From Salminus brasiliensis (lineage: Eukaryota > Chordata > Actinopteri > Characiformes > Bryconidae), in the NCBI RefSeq assembly GCF_030463535.1, contig NC_132879.1:36318425-36382424 (forward strand): a stretch of 64,000 bases of DNA, given 5' to 3'. The position numbers and the translations under genes are program-made. The notes below the pieces were generated by a model that searched no databases, was not told the origin of the DNA, and saw only the letters and a program-made list of their open reading frames with translations. This document shows, in pieces, positions 1 through 11,793 of the stretch (its first letter is position 1; each line of letters opens with the position of its first letter).

Positions 1-943
1 ATTTTGCTCAGACTGGTCTTTTACATGGGCTTATACTGTGCAAAGTGTTATTGATGAGATGCAGGCACTGTCAGTAGTCTTTTTTGCTGCTTCGCATCAG
101 TAACGCTGTGTGTCCCTGGTGTAGAATATAAGGCAATTTACAGAATAAGAAATGCATTTGGATTTTGTCAGCTGTTTTAAACACGTGAGCTCTGTTACAG
201 GAACTGTCATTAAGCCATTAGGCCAAGTCTTTCCGTTTTTAGGCAAAAAAGGCAAAAGATGATCAAAATGTGTACAGCATTACATCAGGAGTTTGGTACA
301 ACGGCCATAAGGAGGAAACATCTGTGGTTTTATGAGTCAGGGTATGCAGTGAACAGTGGAAACGTACACCTCACAGAGAGAGAGAGAGAGTTTTACGAGC
401 ATGTGGGTGACTCTATCTCTGAAGCCTGACCAAAACAGCCCCCAGCAGTGACACGCTTACGGTAACCCAGAAAAGCAGCTGAAAAACAGCACCAGGCGTT
501 GCTTAGAGAAAAGAGGGAGGGAGAGAGAAGGAGAGAGAGACAAGATGGGGAACAAAAGATTGGAAGAAGGATAGAGACTTTGCTAAAAATACATAAAGAT
601 ACACTTCTATACACCCTTACATATAAAGCAATTCGGAGCAATGTCATTAAAAAACTTTTGTTTCCCTAAAGAACATTTTAGAGGATGGTTCTTTTAAAAG
701 AATACTCCAAAGATTAGCATAGCATGGTTGAGTTCAGACAATGATTTAGTTGTTTTTTCATTTATTTACAAAAGAACATGTAACTTGATTCACAACTTGT
801 TTAAAAGCCATTCAATGTTACAGATGCTTCATGACAAATTGGCTTATGTATTTATATAACACGCTATGGCAGCACACAAAGGATTCATTACACCAGCAAA
901 GCTTAGCTTTTCACAAGAGTTCCACTGAGGAAACTGTTCAATT
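1..943. other. Non-coding, no gene recognised
   Basis: AT-rich sequence with a short AG repeat (379-390) and purine-rich patches around 508-545. Short ORFs on the minus strand reflect the purine-rich bias and show no family resemblance. Confidence 0.5.
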
Positions 944-1605
944 CCTGATATAACTGATCAACACAGTGATTTATCAGTCTACTCATGCTTTAGCAGAGCT
1001 CAGTAACACTGAGATACTAAATAACTGATCAGCACAATGATTTACCAGTTTACTCATGCTTTAGTAGAGTTCAGTAACACTGAGATAAATAACTGATCAG
1101 CACAGTGATTTATCAGTCTACTCATGCTTTAGTAGAGTTTAGTAACACTGAGATAAATAACTGATCAGCACAGTGATTTATCAGTCTACTCATGCTTTAG
1201 TAGAGTTCAGTAACACTGAGATAAATAACTGATCAACACAGTGATTTATCAGTCTACTCATTCTTTAGTAGAGCTCCGTAACACTGAGATAAATAACTGA
1301 TCAGCACAGTGATTTATCAGTCTACTCATGCTTTAGTAGAGTTCAGTAACACTGAGATAAATAACTGATCAGCACAGTGATTTATCAGTCTACTCAGGCT
1401 TTAGTAGAGCTCAGTAACACTGAGATAAATAACTGATCAGCACAGTGATTTATCAGTCTACTCAGGCTTTAGTAAAGCTCAGTAACACTGAGATAAATAA
1501 CTGATCAGCACAGTGATTTATCAGTCTACTCAGGCTTTAGTAAAGCTCCGTAACACTGAGATAAATAACTGATCAGCACAGCGATTTGTCAGTGTACTCA
1601 CACCC
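944..1605. repeat. 68-bp tandem repeat (minisatellite), about 9.7 units
   Basis: The word CTGATCA recurs at a fixed 68-base spacing (GATC at 1027, 1095, 1163, 1231, 1299, 1367, 1435, 1503 and 1571), preceded by a 71-base first unit at 956. Units differ by a few substitutions (CATGC/CAGGC, GTTCAG/GCTCAG/GCTCCG). Each unit can fold, because GATAAAT and ATTTATC flank a short loop. There are no unique spacers, so it is not a CRISPR. Confidence 0.95.
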
Positions 1606-2295
1606 CAAATCTACTAATAATCAAATCTGTTGACCAGGTGATTAGAGCAGGATTTAAATTGTAAAGCATGTGTTCTTCAAGAGGACTGTCCAGTGAGAGG
1701 TTCTTAAGAGAACCGAAGGTGGCTCTTTTGTGGCACCACTCATTTTAAATAGTGTACTGGATGTACCAGTAACTGTCAGGATAATATGGTAGGTGAAAAG
1801 ATCCATAATTCATGGAAAAGGACACAGAGGATGACAGAGCATGTATTAAAAGTGGATAGGAAAAAGACCACATGTGTAAAAGAGGATAATTTTTTTGTGT
1901 AAAAGACAAAGATGAATGGTAGAAAACCAGTTGAATGGATTGAGATGGAATAATTGCTGAGCACTGGCCACTGTGTCTGCGGGGGTAGATGGAAGAAATT
2001 ACCCATGTCTGACACTGCCAGCAGCTACAACCCTTTGGAGAGGCAGGGGAAAATTTTTCATATGAAATGTATACAGATGTACAAAACGACCTCGAACCAC
2101 AGTGCTGTTATCCTTCAGAGCAATGTTTCTCAACCCAGTCCTTGCAGACTGTCCGCACTTTGTTCTATTCCAGCTCTGAACAGACCATGAAGCACATTAT
2201 TCGTTCTTTAGTTACACATTTTATTCATATGGATATCATGTCTTTGAATTAAGTAAATGTTTTATTCAATGCAAGTAAATACACTGTAGTATCCA
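1606..2295. other. Non-coding, no gene recognised
   Basis: A stretch at about 1692-1750 (GAGGTTCTTAAGAGAACC and GTGGCACCACTC) looks like a worn piece of the palindromic GGTTCTT/GATGCC MITE family seen better at 7.1 kb. I see nothing else. Confidence 0.35.
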
Positions 2296-2450
2296 GTTAA
2301 AAGATCCTTGAGGAACGTTGTAGGTTCTGCAGTTTGAAACTTTGGAGGAACCTCTGAAGGTGCTTTGAGGAACCTTCAATGAATTGATTTCTTCTTAAAA
2401 CTATTCTTGAAGGTTCCTCAAAGGACCTTAATTCGTTTCTTTTAAAATCA
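2296..2450. repeat. Interspersed repeat C, copy 1 (fold-back-like)
   Basis: The block CCTTGAGGAAC ... CAGTTTGAAACT ... AGGAACC ... GGTTCCTCAAAGGACC has inverted ends. The same order of words occurs at 5500-5680, so this is a dispersed repeat, probably a small non-autonomous DNA element. Its superfamily is not known. Confidence 0.55.
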
Positions 2451-2608
2451 AGGGCAGTAATGGGGGAGTTTATCTTCCTTTTGCTGCACTGTCTCTGCAT
2501 TTCTGGGAAGGCATTGTTTTTATTGTTGTTGAAACATTGCTGTATATATTTGGTTGTACTCAGCCAAAAGATTACAAGTGAGATCCATCTACTGCTGTTG
2601 TATGACTT

Positions 2609-2768
2609 ATCCCCCAACTCATCCCAAAGGTATAGGTATAGGCTCCAATACTCCATAGAATGCAATTCCACTGCTCCACAGTTCAGTGTTGAGGGCTTTA
2701 TGTCTCTCTGGTTGATGATTGGCATTGGGCATGATGACTGTAGCCATGTGCAGCTGCTCCAGAGCATC
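2609..2768 (+). repeat. Partial copy of non-autonomous repeat family A
   Basis: It shares words (CAACTCATCCCAAAGG, CCACTGCTCCACAG, CAGTGTTGAGGG, GGCATTGGGCATG) with the fuller copies at 8.7, 34.1 and 47.3 kb. Both ends are missing. Confidence 0.65.
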
Positions 2769-2814
2769 ACCCACTATATTCAAGATGCTTTTCCATGCGG
2801 AGTATACAAGTTGT

Positions 2815-2945
2815 GAAGAATCTTCTGAAGCACCTTAACTTGATATAAAGGTTCTTTACACTCACAAATCCATATTACAAACATGGAAGGAACCATAAGT
2901 GGTTCTTGTATAGTATCGTTTAAGGACCTTCTATTTTTCATACAA
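2815..2945. repeat. Palindromic MITE family D, fragment
   Basis: AAAGGTTCTTTACACTCAC, TATTACAAACATGG and GGAACCATAAGTGGTTCTTG match the order in the copy at 7140-7335. Confidence 0.55.
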
Positions 2946-4293
2946 TGGCTATTGCCACAAACTCCAGAAATCCAGGTCCAAGCCTACAGTGAGCAAAGCC
3001 AGGCACAACAGCAGGGAATCCTCCCTCACAGCAAGAGGAAAGTACTTTGGGAGCAACCAGAACTCAAAAGCGGAACCCACCTTCCTCTATATTTTGTCAC
3101 TGCAAAACAATACTACCAATAGCAATAATAGTTATGAAGAATTATCAAAACGTCTCAAATGGACAAACAAGAACGATATGAGTTCCTTCATCCTCTTTAC
3201 AATCCAGCCAAGGCTTTCAATGGCATCAAAGGCTGAAGGCTACCAATCACATCAGTAAGGTGAGTGCAAGTAAGTGTGGACACAGATGGTCTCTGTGGAC
3301 TGTTGGAGGAAATGCTCCTCCAGGGTTACTACTGCTCTCCTCCCAGCCACCGCTATCCCAATTAGCCTCTTCCTGCCAGAGTTTCTCTGTGGGGGCAGTC
3401 CAGTTCAGGGCCGAGTCCCTGCTCTAATCACACATCTGCACAATCTATACAGCAGCTGCCAGAGCATGCGCAACACACATGTACATACACACACAGACGC
3501 ACACAGCTGCACTACAGAATGTCTTGTCTGCCTGATCTGATCTGTCATGTTTGTTTGTGATGAGCCAGAACTGAAGCCAAGTCAGTCTGGTTTAAGATTT
3601 AGCTTGATTATAGAAGCAGGCACCAGGCTGGGTAACTGCTAGGGCAATTAGCCTGCTACTCACACTAAAAGACCATTTTTTGGAACGTTTCTAGTTGAAA
3701 ATATGGAGTTTTATTGTGTAAAACACATTAAACCTGAATTCAGGGTGGAACTGTAGCCGGAGGTGAGCACAAGAGTCAAGAGTCTGTAAGTGAAATTGTC
3801 AATGCTCCAATGAAGCTCAGACTCAAATAGAAGTCAAAGTAGCCACAAAGACTTAAAACTATTTATTCTTTTAAAGGATATTCTGGTTCAAAATAAAATT
3901 GTATAAATTTAACCACACAGAAAAAAGTGGTTCAGAAATGGCTTCATGTAGTAATAAGCATTTAAATTGGGTTCATTTAACTAAAATAAAAAACAAAACT
4001 TTTGGATGGACCATTATGTGATTCAAATGATTTATTAGAGTGCAGTTAATACACTGCAATCATCTTAAATTTCATCAGTATATCATACTTAAAACAAGCA
4101 AAATTAACTACTAGAACAAAATAACACAAGACAAGTTTAATAGCAATCTTTTAAACAAGAATTTTTATATTAAATATTACTGTCTCATGTATGTATTTTA
4201 CCATATAATTTGAATATTACCATATAATATTATAATATTACCATATCTTCATATGATCGATTGGCTGTTCCCTTGCTTTCAAAAAAAGTAGTG
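2946..4293. other. Non-coding, no gene recognised
   Basis: Mixed composition with a short imperfect CA repeat near 3475-3500, becoming AT-rich after 3860. ORFs up to 89 codons show no recognisable domain. Confidence 0.4.
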
Positions 4294-4297
4294 CTAA

Positions 4298-4430
4298 CCC
4301 CTTAACACTCCAAGGCTTATTACACACTAAGGTGTGTTATGCAGCAACTACAGGGCTATTCTTTGATAATAGATGCTTGCAATAACACTTTAGGCCCACT
4401 GGTGGTCCGGCCCACCGTCAGTTTAAGGGG
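4298..4430. mobile_element. TTAA-type MITE (piggyBac-like ends), copy 1
   Basis: The element begins CCCCTTAACACTCCAAGG and ends TTTAAGGGG, flanked by CTAA (4294-4297, one mismatch) and TTAA (4431-4434). Near-identical copies lie at 16018-16152 and, inverted, at 53045-53194. At 133 bases with no coding capacity it must have been moved in trans. TTAA targets with CCC ends are characteristic of piggyBac-like elements; the superfamily is inferred from that alone. Confidence 0.8.
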
Positions 4431-4434
4431 TTAA

Positions 4435-5499
4435 ATGCATTTAGACTCAGATTGCTATTCATCATCTTTGTGAATAGAAAGAGCGCTGATACAGGGACTG
4501 TCCTAAAGAAGGATAATGAAGCAAGACAAAATACGCTTATTAACACAGTAACACAGAAACAGTGGGATTTTCTACTAGAGGTGTGTTTTGTCCTATGTTT
4601 TATTGCAGATTTAGAGCAGCAGATGTCTGGCATTCTATCCTTGATTTATCATCTCCAAGCAGATTTCAGCATGAATGTAACTCACCCGGGACGCCATGCA
4701 GTTTTTTTTCCCTGTGGTGTTGCTTAGATAAAATAGATTTTAAATGAATGATAAGTTCTTCAACCAGTCAAAGTCATTCGATTTTTTGTCTATTACTCTA
4801 TTATTTTATTATCTATTAACAATCTTACACTAATAACTTTGAATAAATATTTTGCACAACTCTTGTAAACAACAAACTATTTTTTAGTGTGTTTGGTTAA
4901 AATGTTGAGTGGAAAGTTTTTTTTTCTAAAAGTTATTCATCTTTGAGGGAGTACTCTATGATTATCTTGAAACCAAAATTGCAGCTTCGGAGACACAGGC
5001 CTTGGACAGACCTGTTGCGGCCACTCTGAAAGCTGAAGCTATAAAAGCCACTGAGCCTACAGATGGTGACAGCCCCCTGAGCATAGCATTGGAAATGCAA
5101 AAAAAAAAAACAAAAAAAAAAACAACCCAAAAACCTCAGAGCGAGCCAAAGCACAATGAGAGAGGTAGCTATTTACATTCTTTAAGTCATACAAAACTTT
5201 CTTTAGTTAGATTTTCTTACTGGCCCTTTGTTGCAGAACTTCCTGCTATGCCTGAAACAGAGTTCAGCTAGACATAGTTAGAGACATAGATTCAACATAA
5301 TAAAAAAGTAATGCAGAGGTGTAAAAAGTCCATAGACTGTATTTAAATGAAAGTGTGGATACAGTGTGAAAGTCTAACTCAGTAAAAGTGAAAGTATGGA
5401 GATGAATAAAAAAAATATTATCGTTTAACCCAAGAGATTTAAGTTCTCAGATTACTTTTACCAAGGTCTCAGAGCAGAACTTAGCTATCACTGTTCAAC
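4435..5499. other. Non-coding, no gene recognised
   Basis: AT-rich. An A-rich tract at 5098-5123 could be the tail of an old retroposed copy, but no body was recognised beside it. Confidence 0.4.
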
Positions 5500-5680
5500 G
5501 TATTAGTTCCTTGAGGAACTTTTATGGGTTATTCAGTTTGAAACTGTGGAAGAACCTTCAAGTAACTTTTTTTCTTCTAAAAACCTTTTCTTCCTTTCCT
5601 CAATGCACCTTAATTTGTTCCACCACAGTTTTAAATTTAAGAATCTCCAAAAGTTCATCAAGGATTTTACACTTTTAACA
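5500..5680. repeat. Interspersed repeat C, copy 2
   Basis: GTTCCTTGAGGAAC, TTCAGTTTGAAACTGTGG, AAGAACCTTCAAG and CACCTTAATTTGTTCC match the words and order of the copy at 2296-2450. Confidence 0.55.
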
Positions 5681-6660
5681 GTGTGGCATTACAATGATTG
5701 TTAGGACAGGCCTGGTGATGTAAATTTCAGGGCTTAATAAATATTCTGGCTCTTCAAACCTTGGGCCAACAATCAGCAGGGTTGGGAGGGTTCATTTAAA
5801 AATGTTCCCTTATAGATGACTGATTACCTGTTTTTATTAGTCTAAAGGATTACTATATTAAAGTAATCTGGTTGTTTTCAGTTACTTTTGGATTGGTTAA
5901 AGTCATCTATTTGAATAAAGACACAAGAAAAAACCTTACATACAAATTATGAAAGCGTCCTGTGTGTCTACATCAAATACCAAACCATCTCATATCCATA
6001 CTAACCAATCTTGTATTCTCATGAATAAAGAACAGTCTACTACATTTCCATTACTGCTGGAACAGAACTTTATGGGAACTTCATAGGGAAAGGCATAAAT
6101 TCACAAAATCTTCCAAGTTAATGGAAAAATATGACATGAAGATGAATGAAGTGTTTGGTACATTTATTTTGTTCCATTCATCATGAAATGGTCAAACATC
6201 TGGCTGAAACAAACATCTTAGACCAGCATGAATTCCATGTGCATCTACAGTGGTCTAAACTGGTTTATGCTTATGTCTGGGGCTGGTCTGATTTGCTGGC
6301 GAATGCAGTTTTTTTTTCTTATAGCAGGGCAGTGTAAAGTGCAGCTGGCTTTTTTTCCCCAAATTATTTAGGAAACCAAAACACATCAAAAGATTTTGAT
6401 TACAAGTGATTGTGGTTAATACTATTAGAACTAAAATATTACACAGAAACACACCTGCACACATACCTGTTTATATTACACCATTACATGTATTCTGTTA
6501 CAACCCAACTCTGACAATCAGCAGCCATAAGCTCCTCTAAGCAGCTGCCTAGTACAAAACAGGAAAAGGCTGCAAGAAGATAACAGGAGATATGACATTA
6601 AGAAATACTGCCAATGTGCTTCTGTATGCCAGAGTATTTCTGTATATATTTCTGTATTTC
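5681..6660. other. Non-coding, no gene recognised
   Basis: AT-rich and unremarkable, with T runs near 6310 and 6350. No family was recognised. Confidence 0.4.
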
Positions 6661-6661
6661 T

Positions 6662-6765
6662 GTAAACAAAAGGGGGTACAAAGGGTTCTTTAAGTGATGC
6701 CATAGAAGAACCACTTGGTTCCATACATCTCTTTTGTAAAAGAAGAGTGTGCTCTGTTGTATCTT
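6662..6765. repeat. Palindromic MITE family D, partial copy
   Basis: AAGGGTTCTTTAAGTGATGCC and ATAGAAGAACCACTTGGTTCC match one arm of the copy at 7140-7335. Confidence 0.6.
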
Positions 6766-7139
6766 TTTAAAAATTTGATTCCACATTTCTATCCATTTTC
6801 TTAACAATTTGGATCACCAATTATCCAACACATACATAAATCCCCCTTCTATCACTGCTCCCGACACTGGGAGGGTAAAGACCAACACACGCCTCCTCCA
6901 ACACATGCATAGCCAGCCATCGCCTCTTTTTTTCAACCTGCTGCTGACGCAATGTCACTGCGCAACCAAGTGGCAGCCAGCATTGCATAACTCTGTAAAT
7001 ATAAATGTGTGAAGAAATTTCGCACGTAAAAAAAGCTCTTTATCTTTAATGGACTGTTAGTAAATGTGGAGAGATGAAGAGTAATTCATAATTTTAGAGC
7101 ACTGATGTTGGTCAGTTCATTATTAAAAATTGTGTTGTT

Positions 7140-7335
7140 TTTGTGTGATGCCATAGAACAACCATTTTTGGTTCCATAAGGAACCATGTTTATCATATAG
7201 ATGTAAAGGTTCTTTATCAATTTAAAATTCACATTTTTATTACAAACATAACATGGTTCTTTATGGAACCAAAAGTGGTTCTTCTATGGCATCACTCAGG
7301 GAATCATTTGTAGCACCTTTATTTTTTAGAGTGTA
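7140..7335. mobile_element. Palindromic MITE family D, best copy
   Basis: The two halves are reverse complements over much of their length: GTGATGCCATAGAACAACC with GGTTCTTCTATGGCATCAC, and GGTTCCATAAGGAACC with GGTTCTTTATGGAACC. The distal end reads TTGTAGCACCTTTATTTTT, as at 32.2 kb. It has no coding capacity and is a fold-back or MITE-type DNA element of unknown superfamily. Confidence 0.75.
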
Positions 7336-8687
7336 AGTCAATGTAAAGCCCCTTTCAGTATCTGTTTTCTTGAATCTATGCAGACACATGCTCAGCCTCA
7401 GTCTCAGGTCATCCATTACCACAGCTCACAAAGGCGTGACCGATCATGCCTTGGGACTGAGTTCACTTTCCTTACCAGCTTGAACACATTGCTTAATCAC
7501 AGGCTTGCCGTTTACCCCAAATATGGCCAAGCCCTCAAAGTTCTGTTTCTTAAAGCTTAATTTAGCAAGGTCATAAAAGCCATTCCCAGTAAAAATAGCA
7601 TATTAATGTGACTGAGCCTCAGCGTTAACATGAGAGAGACGGGTCCCTGCGCTGTGCTGGATGGCTCGCTGATTGCTTTTCCAGCTCGGTCAGCCGGTCG
7701 CCTGGAGAAGCTTGTGTCACTGGTGGTGGGAATTGGCAGTCTGGGGGAGTCAGGGCTCCCTAGTAAGGTGAAAGTAATTGTGCAGACGCTAGGCTAAAAC
7801 TCTCTGTGCACCCATCCAGGCTTCCTTTAACCAAGAGGTCAAACATCTGTCAAGATGAAGCTATGGGAAATGACTGGGAGGTGGCCTGAAGCTTAGGTTT
7901 GGCTTGGCTACTCTTCTTCCATCCAAGTTCCAGGAATACGGATGTCAACAGAGAAGAAATGCTGTTTCAATCAGGCTAGCTCTCACATCTAATCTGATTT
8001 GCATGCACCAGGCTTGTATTCAAGCCCTGAAAGCAGCAAAGGCAAACGTTTGTCCGGTCTTGAAAATGAAGGGTGCTCTAAATGGAGCTAGGCCTATAGC
8101 ATGGAGACCTGGGACGGAGGTCATGTCAGGCTGTTACAAGGCCAGTCTCTGTAAAGCTGTTGGCAGTTAAAGGCAGCTGAAACAGCTTAATTAGGGGGAG
8201 GGAGGAGATATGGCTCAAGTCCTTACCTTCTGACTGATGAGCCATGGGTGTGTGAGGAGTTCTTTGCTGTAGGATAATGAGGCCAGACATTCTGCATGTG
8301 TGTGTGTGAGAGAGAGTGAGAGAGAGATAATGTGAAACAGTACAGTAGATGTTGGACTCCTCCACACTGGTTCTACTCACTGTGTTTCCGCAGCTGATCT
8401 AAATGGTTCGGCTGAGGGGAGAGGAGAGGAAGTGGCTGCAGGCCAAACGGCAAAACAGGGTGAAGCTAGCCAGCAGTAGTGTGAAACCAAGTAATGACTG
8501 GAAATAGGGAGGCAGAGGAGTGTCAGGAAGAACACACACATGCATGCATACACATACACACAGATAAGCTTTTGTACAATGTCAAAAAATATGTGCAAGT
8601 GTGTATGTGTGGGTGTGTGAGTGAGTGCCTATATGTAACAATAATATGTTCCATATGTATCAAACAATATATTTATTCATTATTTCT
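7336..8687. other. Non-coding, no gene recognised
   Basis: Moderate GC. A GA-rich/GT-rich patch lies at 8295-8328 and short CA/TG runs at 8531-8562 and 8595-8625. ORFs up to 88 codons show no domain. Confidence 0.4.
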
Positions 8688-9175
8688 TCAGAATTAAAGG
8701 GTATTAAAAAGAGTTTATTCTGCAGTTGTTGGCACTACTATCTCTACTGTCCAGGGTAGGCTTTCTACTACAATTTGGGGCATTGCTGTGAAGAATTGAT
8801 TGGATTCAGTGACAATAGCGTTAGTGAGGACAGGATGTTGGATGATTGCCATGCAACCCTCAACCCTAACTCCCCAACTCATCCCAAAAGAATTGGATGG
8901 AGCACAAACACATTATTTCAGAGAACACAGTCCCACTGCCCCACAGCTCAATGCTGGGGGGGCGTTATACCCCTCTGTCCAATGCCTGGCATTTGGCAGC
9001 ATGGTGCCAATAGGTTCGTATTTATTACCTCCAGAGAGTCCTATTCTATTAGCAGCACTTCTCTACAGGGACTAGACAAGCTGTGTGTGTGCATTTGCAC
9101 ATGTGTCAGCAGTGGGTGCAATTTAACTTGTATGCATTCATTAGAAGGGGTGTCCACAAACATTTGGACACAGTT
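8688..9175 (+). mobile_element. Non-autonomous repeat family A, copy lacking left end
   Basis: It contains the family core (ACTCATCCCAAAAG, CCCACTGCCCCACAG, CTCTACAGGGACTAGACAAG) and the right end GGTGTCCACAAACATTTGGACA. That end is an imperfect inverted match of the left end seen at 34.1 and 47.3 kb. Short terminal inverted repeats next to TA suggest a Tc1/mariner-driven MITE of about 0.5 kb. The 145-codon ORF inside is not a gene. Confidence 0.7.
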
Positions 9176-9179
9176 TTTT

Positions 9180-10204
9180 ATATTATTTGTATTATTTTTG
9201 TATTATTTTTAATGTGTGATAGATAAATCTACTGGTCTTTATTGTGTAAAGTTATTGTAAACTGACAACTGATGAACACATTGGATGTTTTTTTGGTGCG
9301 CAGTGTAAGATTTTTCAGCATTGCTTTCACACCACAATTATTTTCCTCCAGGTTCACTTGCTGGCAGGTCTCTGAAAACACAGTGACTTGATTTCCAAAG
9401 CATTTATTAAAGCAAGCCAGAAAACCATAATCAGGCTTCTATGTGAAATGGTGTAATATCTGCAGCAGTGGTTCATAGTCTCATTACTGAAAACACCCAA
9501 AACCACCTAATAAAACTGTGGTAGTGGTTTAAAAGGTCTCACACTCCATAGAAATCAGTTTGCTACTGTCTCACACTTAGTTCAGTGATCTTGGAGTCCT
9601 TGAAAAAACCTGGAACCCATAGAGAAGCCATAAAATCTCTTTATAACAGAGAGATCTGCCAGTATATCATTTGCTAGATAAAACTACCTTTAGTTATGGC
9701 AATAGGGAAAGACTTTCTCATTTTTTATTTTGTAAGAATGACCTTGCCTAACCTTGGCAATTCTGTTTATACATGGAACTACATGGTAACTATATGGAAA
9801 ACTTATTCATAAGTTATATGAGACAGGAACAGATGCATAGACCCAACAGTAGCTCCTGAGCATGAATTTAAAAGCAGTTTTCTATTGTCATTTCATCAGA
9901 TAGCTTAGAAAATGAGTTGGATATCTGCCAGTAACTTGTTATAAAGTCATTGTGCTAAACATAGCCATACATACAGTATAGCTACGTTTCTCACACTTTC
10001 CAAAACTAATTTTTGTTTCTTGTCTCCTGACGCTTTTCAAAATCCATACATGTCTCCATACTACTCTATATTCTCTACTCTATATAATTTTGTTCCAACA
10101 TTTTTGTAGTCATCTTTTATTCCCACACTATTCTAAATTCTTTTTTTTAATTATTTTTTGTCCTCAAACTTGAGGAAGCACGAAAAAGAAAAACATGAGA
10201 TGCG
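9180..10204. other. Non-coding, no gene recognised
   Basis: AT-rich sequence. The part after 9980 (repeats of words like CATTTTTGTAGTC and AAATCCATACATGTC) resembles the low-complexity sequence that resumes at 11150-11700. Confidence 0.35.
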
Positions 10205-11140
10205 ACTTAACAAGCTGGTCAGGCGTACTGGGTCAGTGGTTGGTGTGAAACTGGACTCTGTGGTTAAACTGCTCTCCATCATGGATGATGATGGTCACCC
10301 ACTGCACACCATCATTTGGACCAAGGAGCAAGTTTAGTGACAGGTTGCTGTCACAGTGCTGCTCTACAGACAGACCAGACTCAGGAGATCCTTTGTTCCG
10401 TGAACCATCAGCCTCTTCAGGACTGAATTTCTTTTGTTTAATCATAGGTTAATTTATCTGCACTATAAACAATTTACTGTACATCCTGTACATCTCCACT
10501 CCTGGACACTATTGGCACTTAAATACCAATGAATGCATATATTATATATGAACTATTATATAGTTCAGTTATGGTATTATTTATTTATAGTGAATATTTT
10601 ATAACTTTATATATATTTTATAGCTTATAGGTGATAGTTAATTCATGCATCATTGTAATAAGAGAGATATATGTATCTATAGTTGACGTTTCATCTATAG
10701 TTAATATTTTTTGCTGTGTCTTCACTACTTCTTTTTTATACTGTACCACCCTTATTATTGTATTGTATTACTGTGCTGTATTGTGTAACTGGGGCAGTGG
10801 TGGCTCAGTGGTTAGAGCGCCGGGCTATCAAAAACAATGTTATGGGTTTGATTCCCGGGCTTGGTAAGCTGCCACTGTTGGGCCCTTGAGCAAGGCCCTT
10901 TACCCTCTTTGCTCCCCGGGCGCCGGAGTTGGCTGCCCACCGTTCTGGGTGTGTGTGTACTTACTGTGTTCACTAGTGTGTGTGTGTTCACTACCACAGA
11001 TGGGTAAAATGCGGAGGACACATTTTGCTGTACAGTGACAAATACCTGCACCTTTACCTTTAACTGCTACTAGCTGCTAAATGTAACATGTAAATAAAGT
11101 ATCTGTCTATCTATTTATTTATCTGCCTTTGTCCTTGTAT
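10205..11140 (+). pseudogene. LINE (L2/CR1-like) 3' end, split by a SINE
   Basis: Conceptual translation of 10210-10440 resembles the extreme C-terminus of fish L2-type reverse transcriptases (KLVRRTGSVVGVKLDS, DDDGHPLHT). It has frame breaks and a stop after SLVQV-type residues. The downstream AT-rich part ends in AATAAAGTATCTGTCTATC (11092-11110), the usual tail of these elements. The SINE at 10791-11065 sits inside this tail. It is a 5'-truncated, dead copy. Confidence 0.65.
10791..11065 (+). mobile_element. tRNA-derived SINE
   Basis: The 5' part carries a pol III A box (TGGCTCAGTGGTTAGAGCG, 10801-10819) and B box (GGTTTGATTCCCG, 10845-10857), as in a tRNA. The body (GCCACTGTTGGGCCCTTGAG, GATGGGTAAAATGCGGAGG) and the tail of CCTTTA repeats match a SINE family I remember from otophysan fish. 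TAACT occurs at both flanks (10786-10790 and 11061-11065), a possible target duplication. It is not a functional tRNA: the acceptor stem is absent. Confidence 0.85.
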
Positions 11141-11149
11141 CTACTTTTC

Positions 11150-11706
11150 TAAATCTATTTCTTGTCTTACACATTCTTAAACCCATTTCCCTATATATAT
11201 TTTCTCCCACAGAAGAGGGAAACTACTTTCCCTCAAAAACTCAAAATCCATATTAGCTTACATACATTACATTATACATTGTATCACCACGGTATTCTAA
11301 ATCAATTTTGTCCCCCCATTTTTCATTTCCTTTTTCTTCACTTCTTTTGGCCCACAGAAGAGGAGAATTACTACAAAATTACAAAATTACTACAGAATTA
11401 TTACAAAATCCATATTAGCCTCCACATTAGTGCATATATTTAAGAAATGTAAACTCATTTATGTCCCCACATTTTTCAAAATCCATGTTTGTCCCCACAT
11501 TATTCTAAATTAGTTTTTGTTGCATTTTTCAAAATACATTTTTTGTCACCTCAATTTTCCTAGTTTGTTGTACCACATTATTCTAAATTAATTTTGTCCC
11601 CCAATTTAATAAAAATCCATTTTCTGTCCCATACATCCTCTTTTAAATCCATTTTTGTCCATATATTTTTGAAAATCTATTTCTTGTTTCCCCACACCTG
11701 TCAAAA

Positions 11707-11793
<87 letters not shown>

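Noticed and set aside
944..1605. Regular repeats resembling a CRISPR array
   Set aside because: The 68-base units are contiguous and differ only by point changes; no unique spacers, no cas genes, and the DNA is vertebrate.
2297..2770. 157-codon ORF on the minus strand
   Set aside because: It crosses repeat C and a family A fragment; no recognisable domain.
8775..9212. 145-codon ORF on the plus strand
   Set aside because: It lies wholly inside a non-autonomous repeat whose other copies do not keep the frame.
10791..10870. tRNA gene
   Set aside because: The A and B boxes belong to a SINE head; no acceptor stem or cloverleaf, and the SINE body continues directly.
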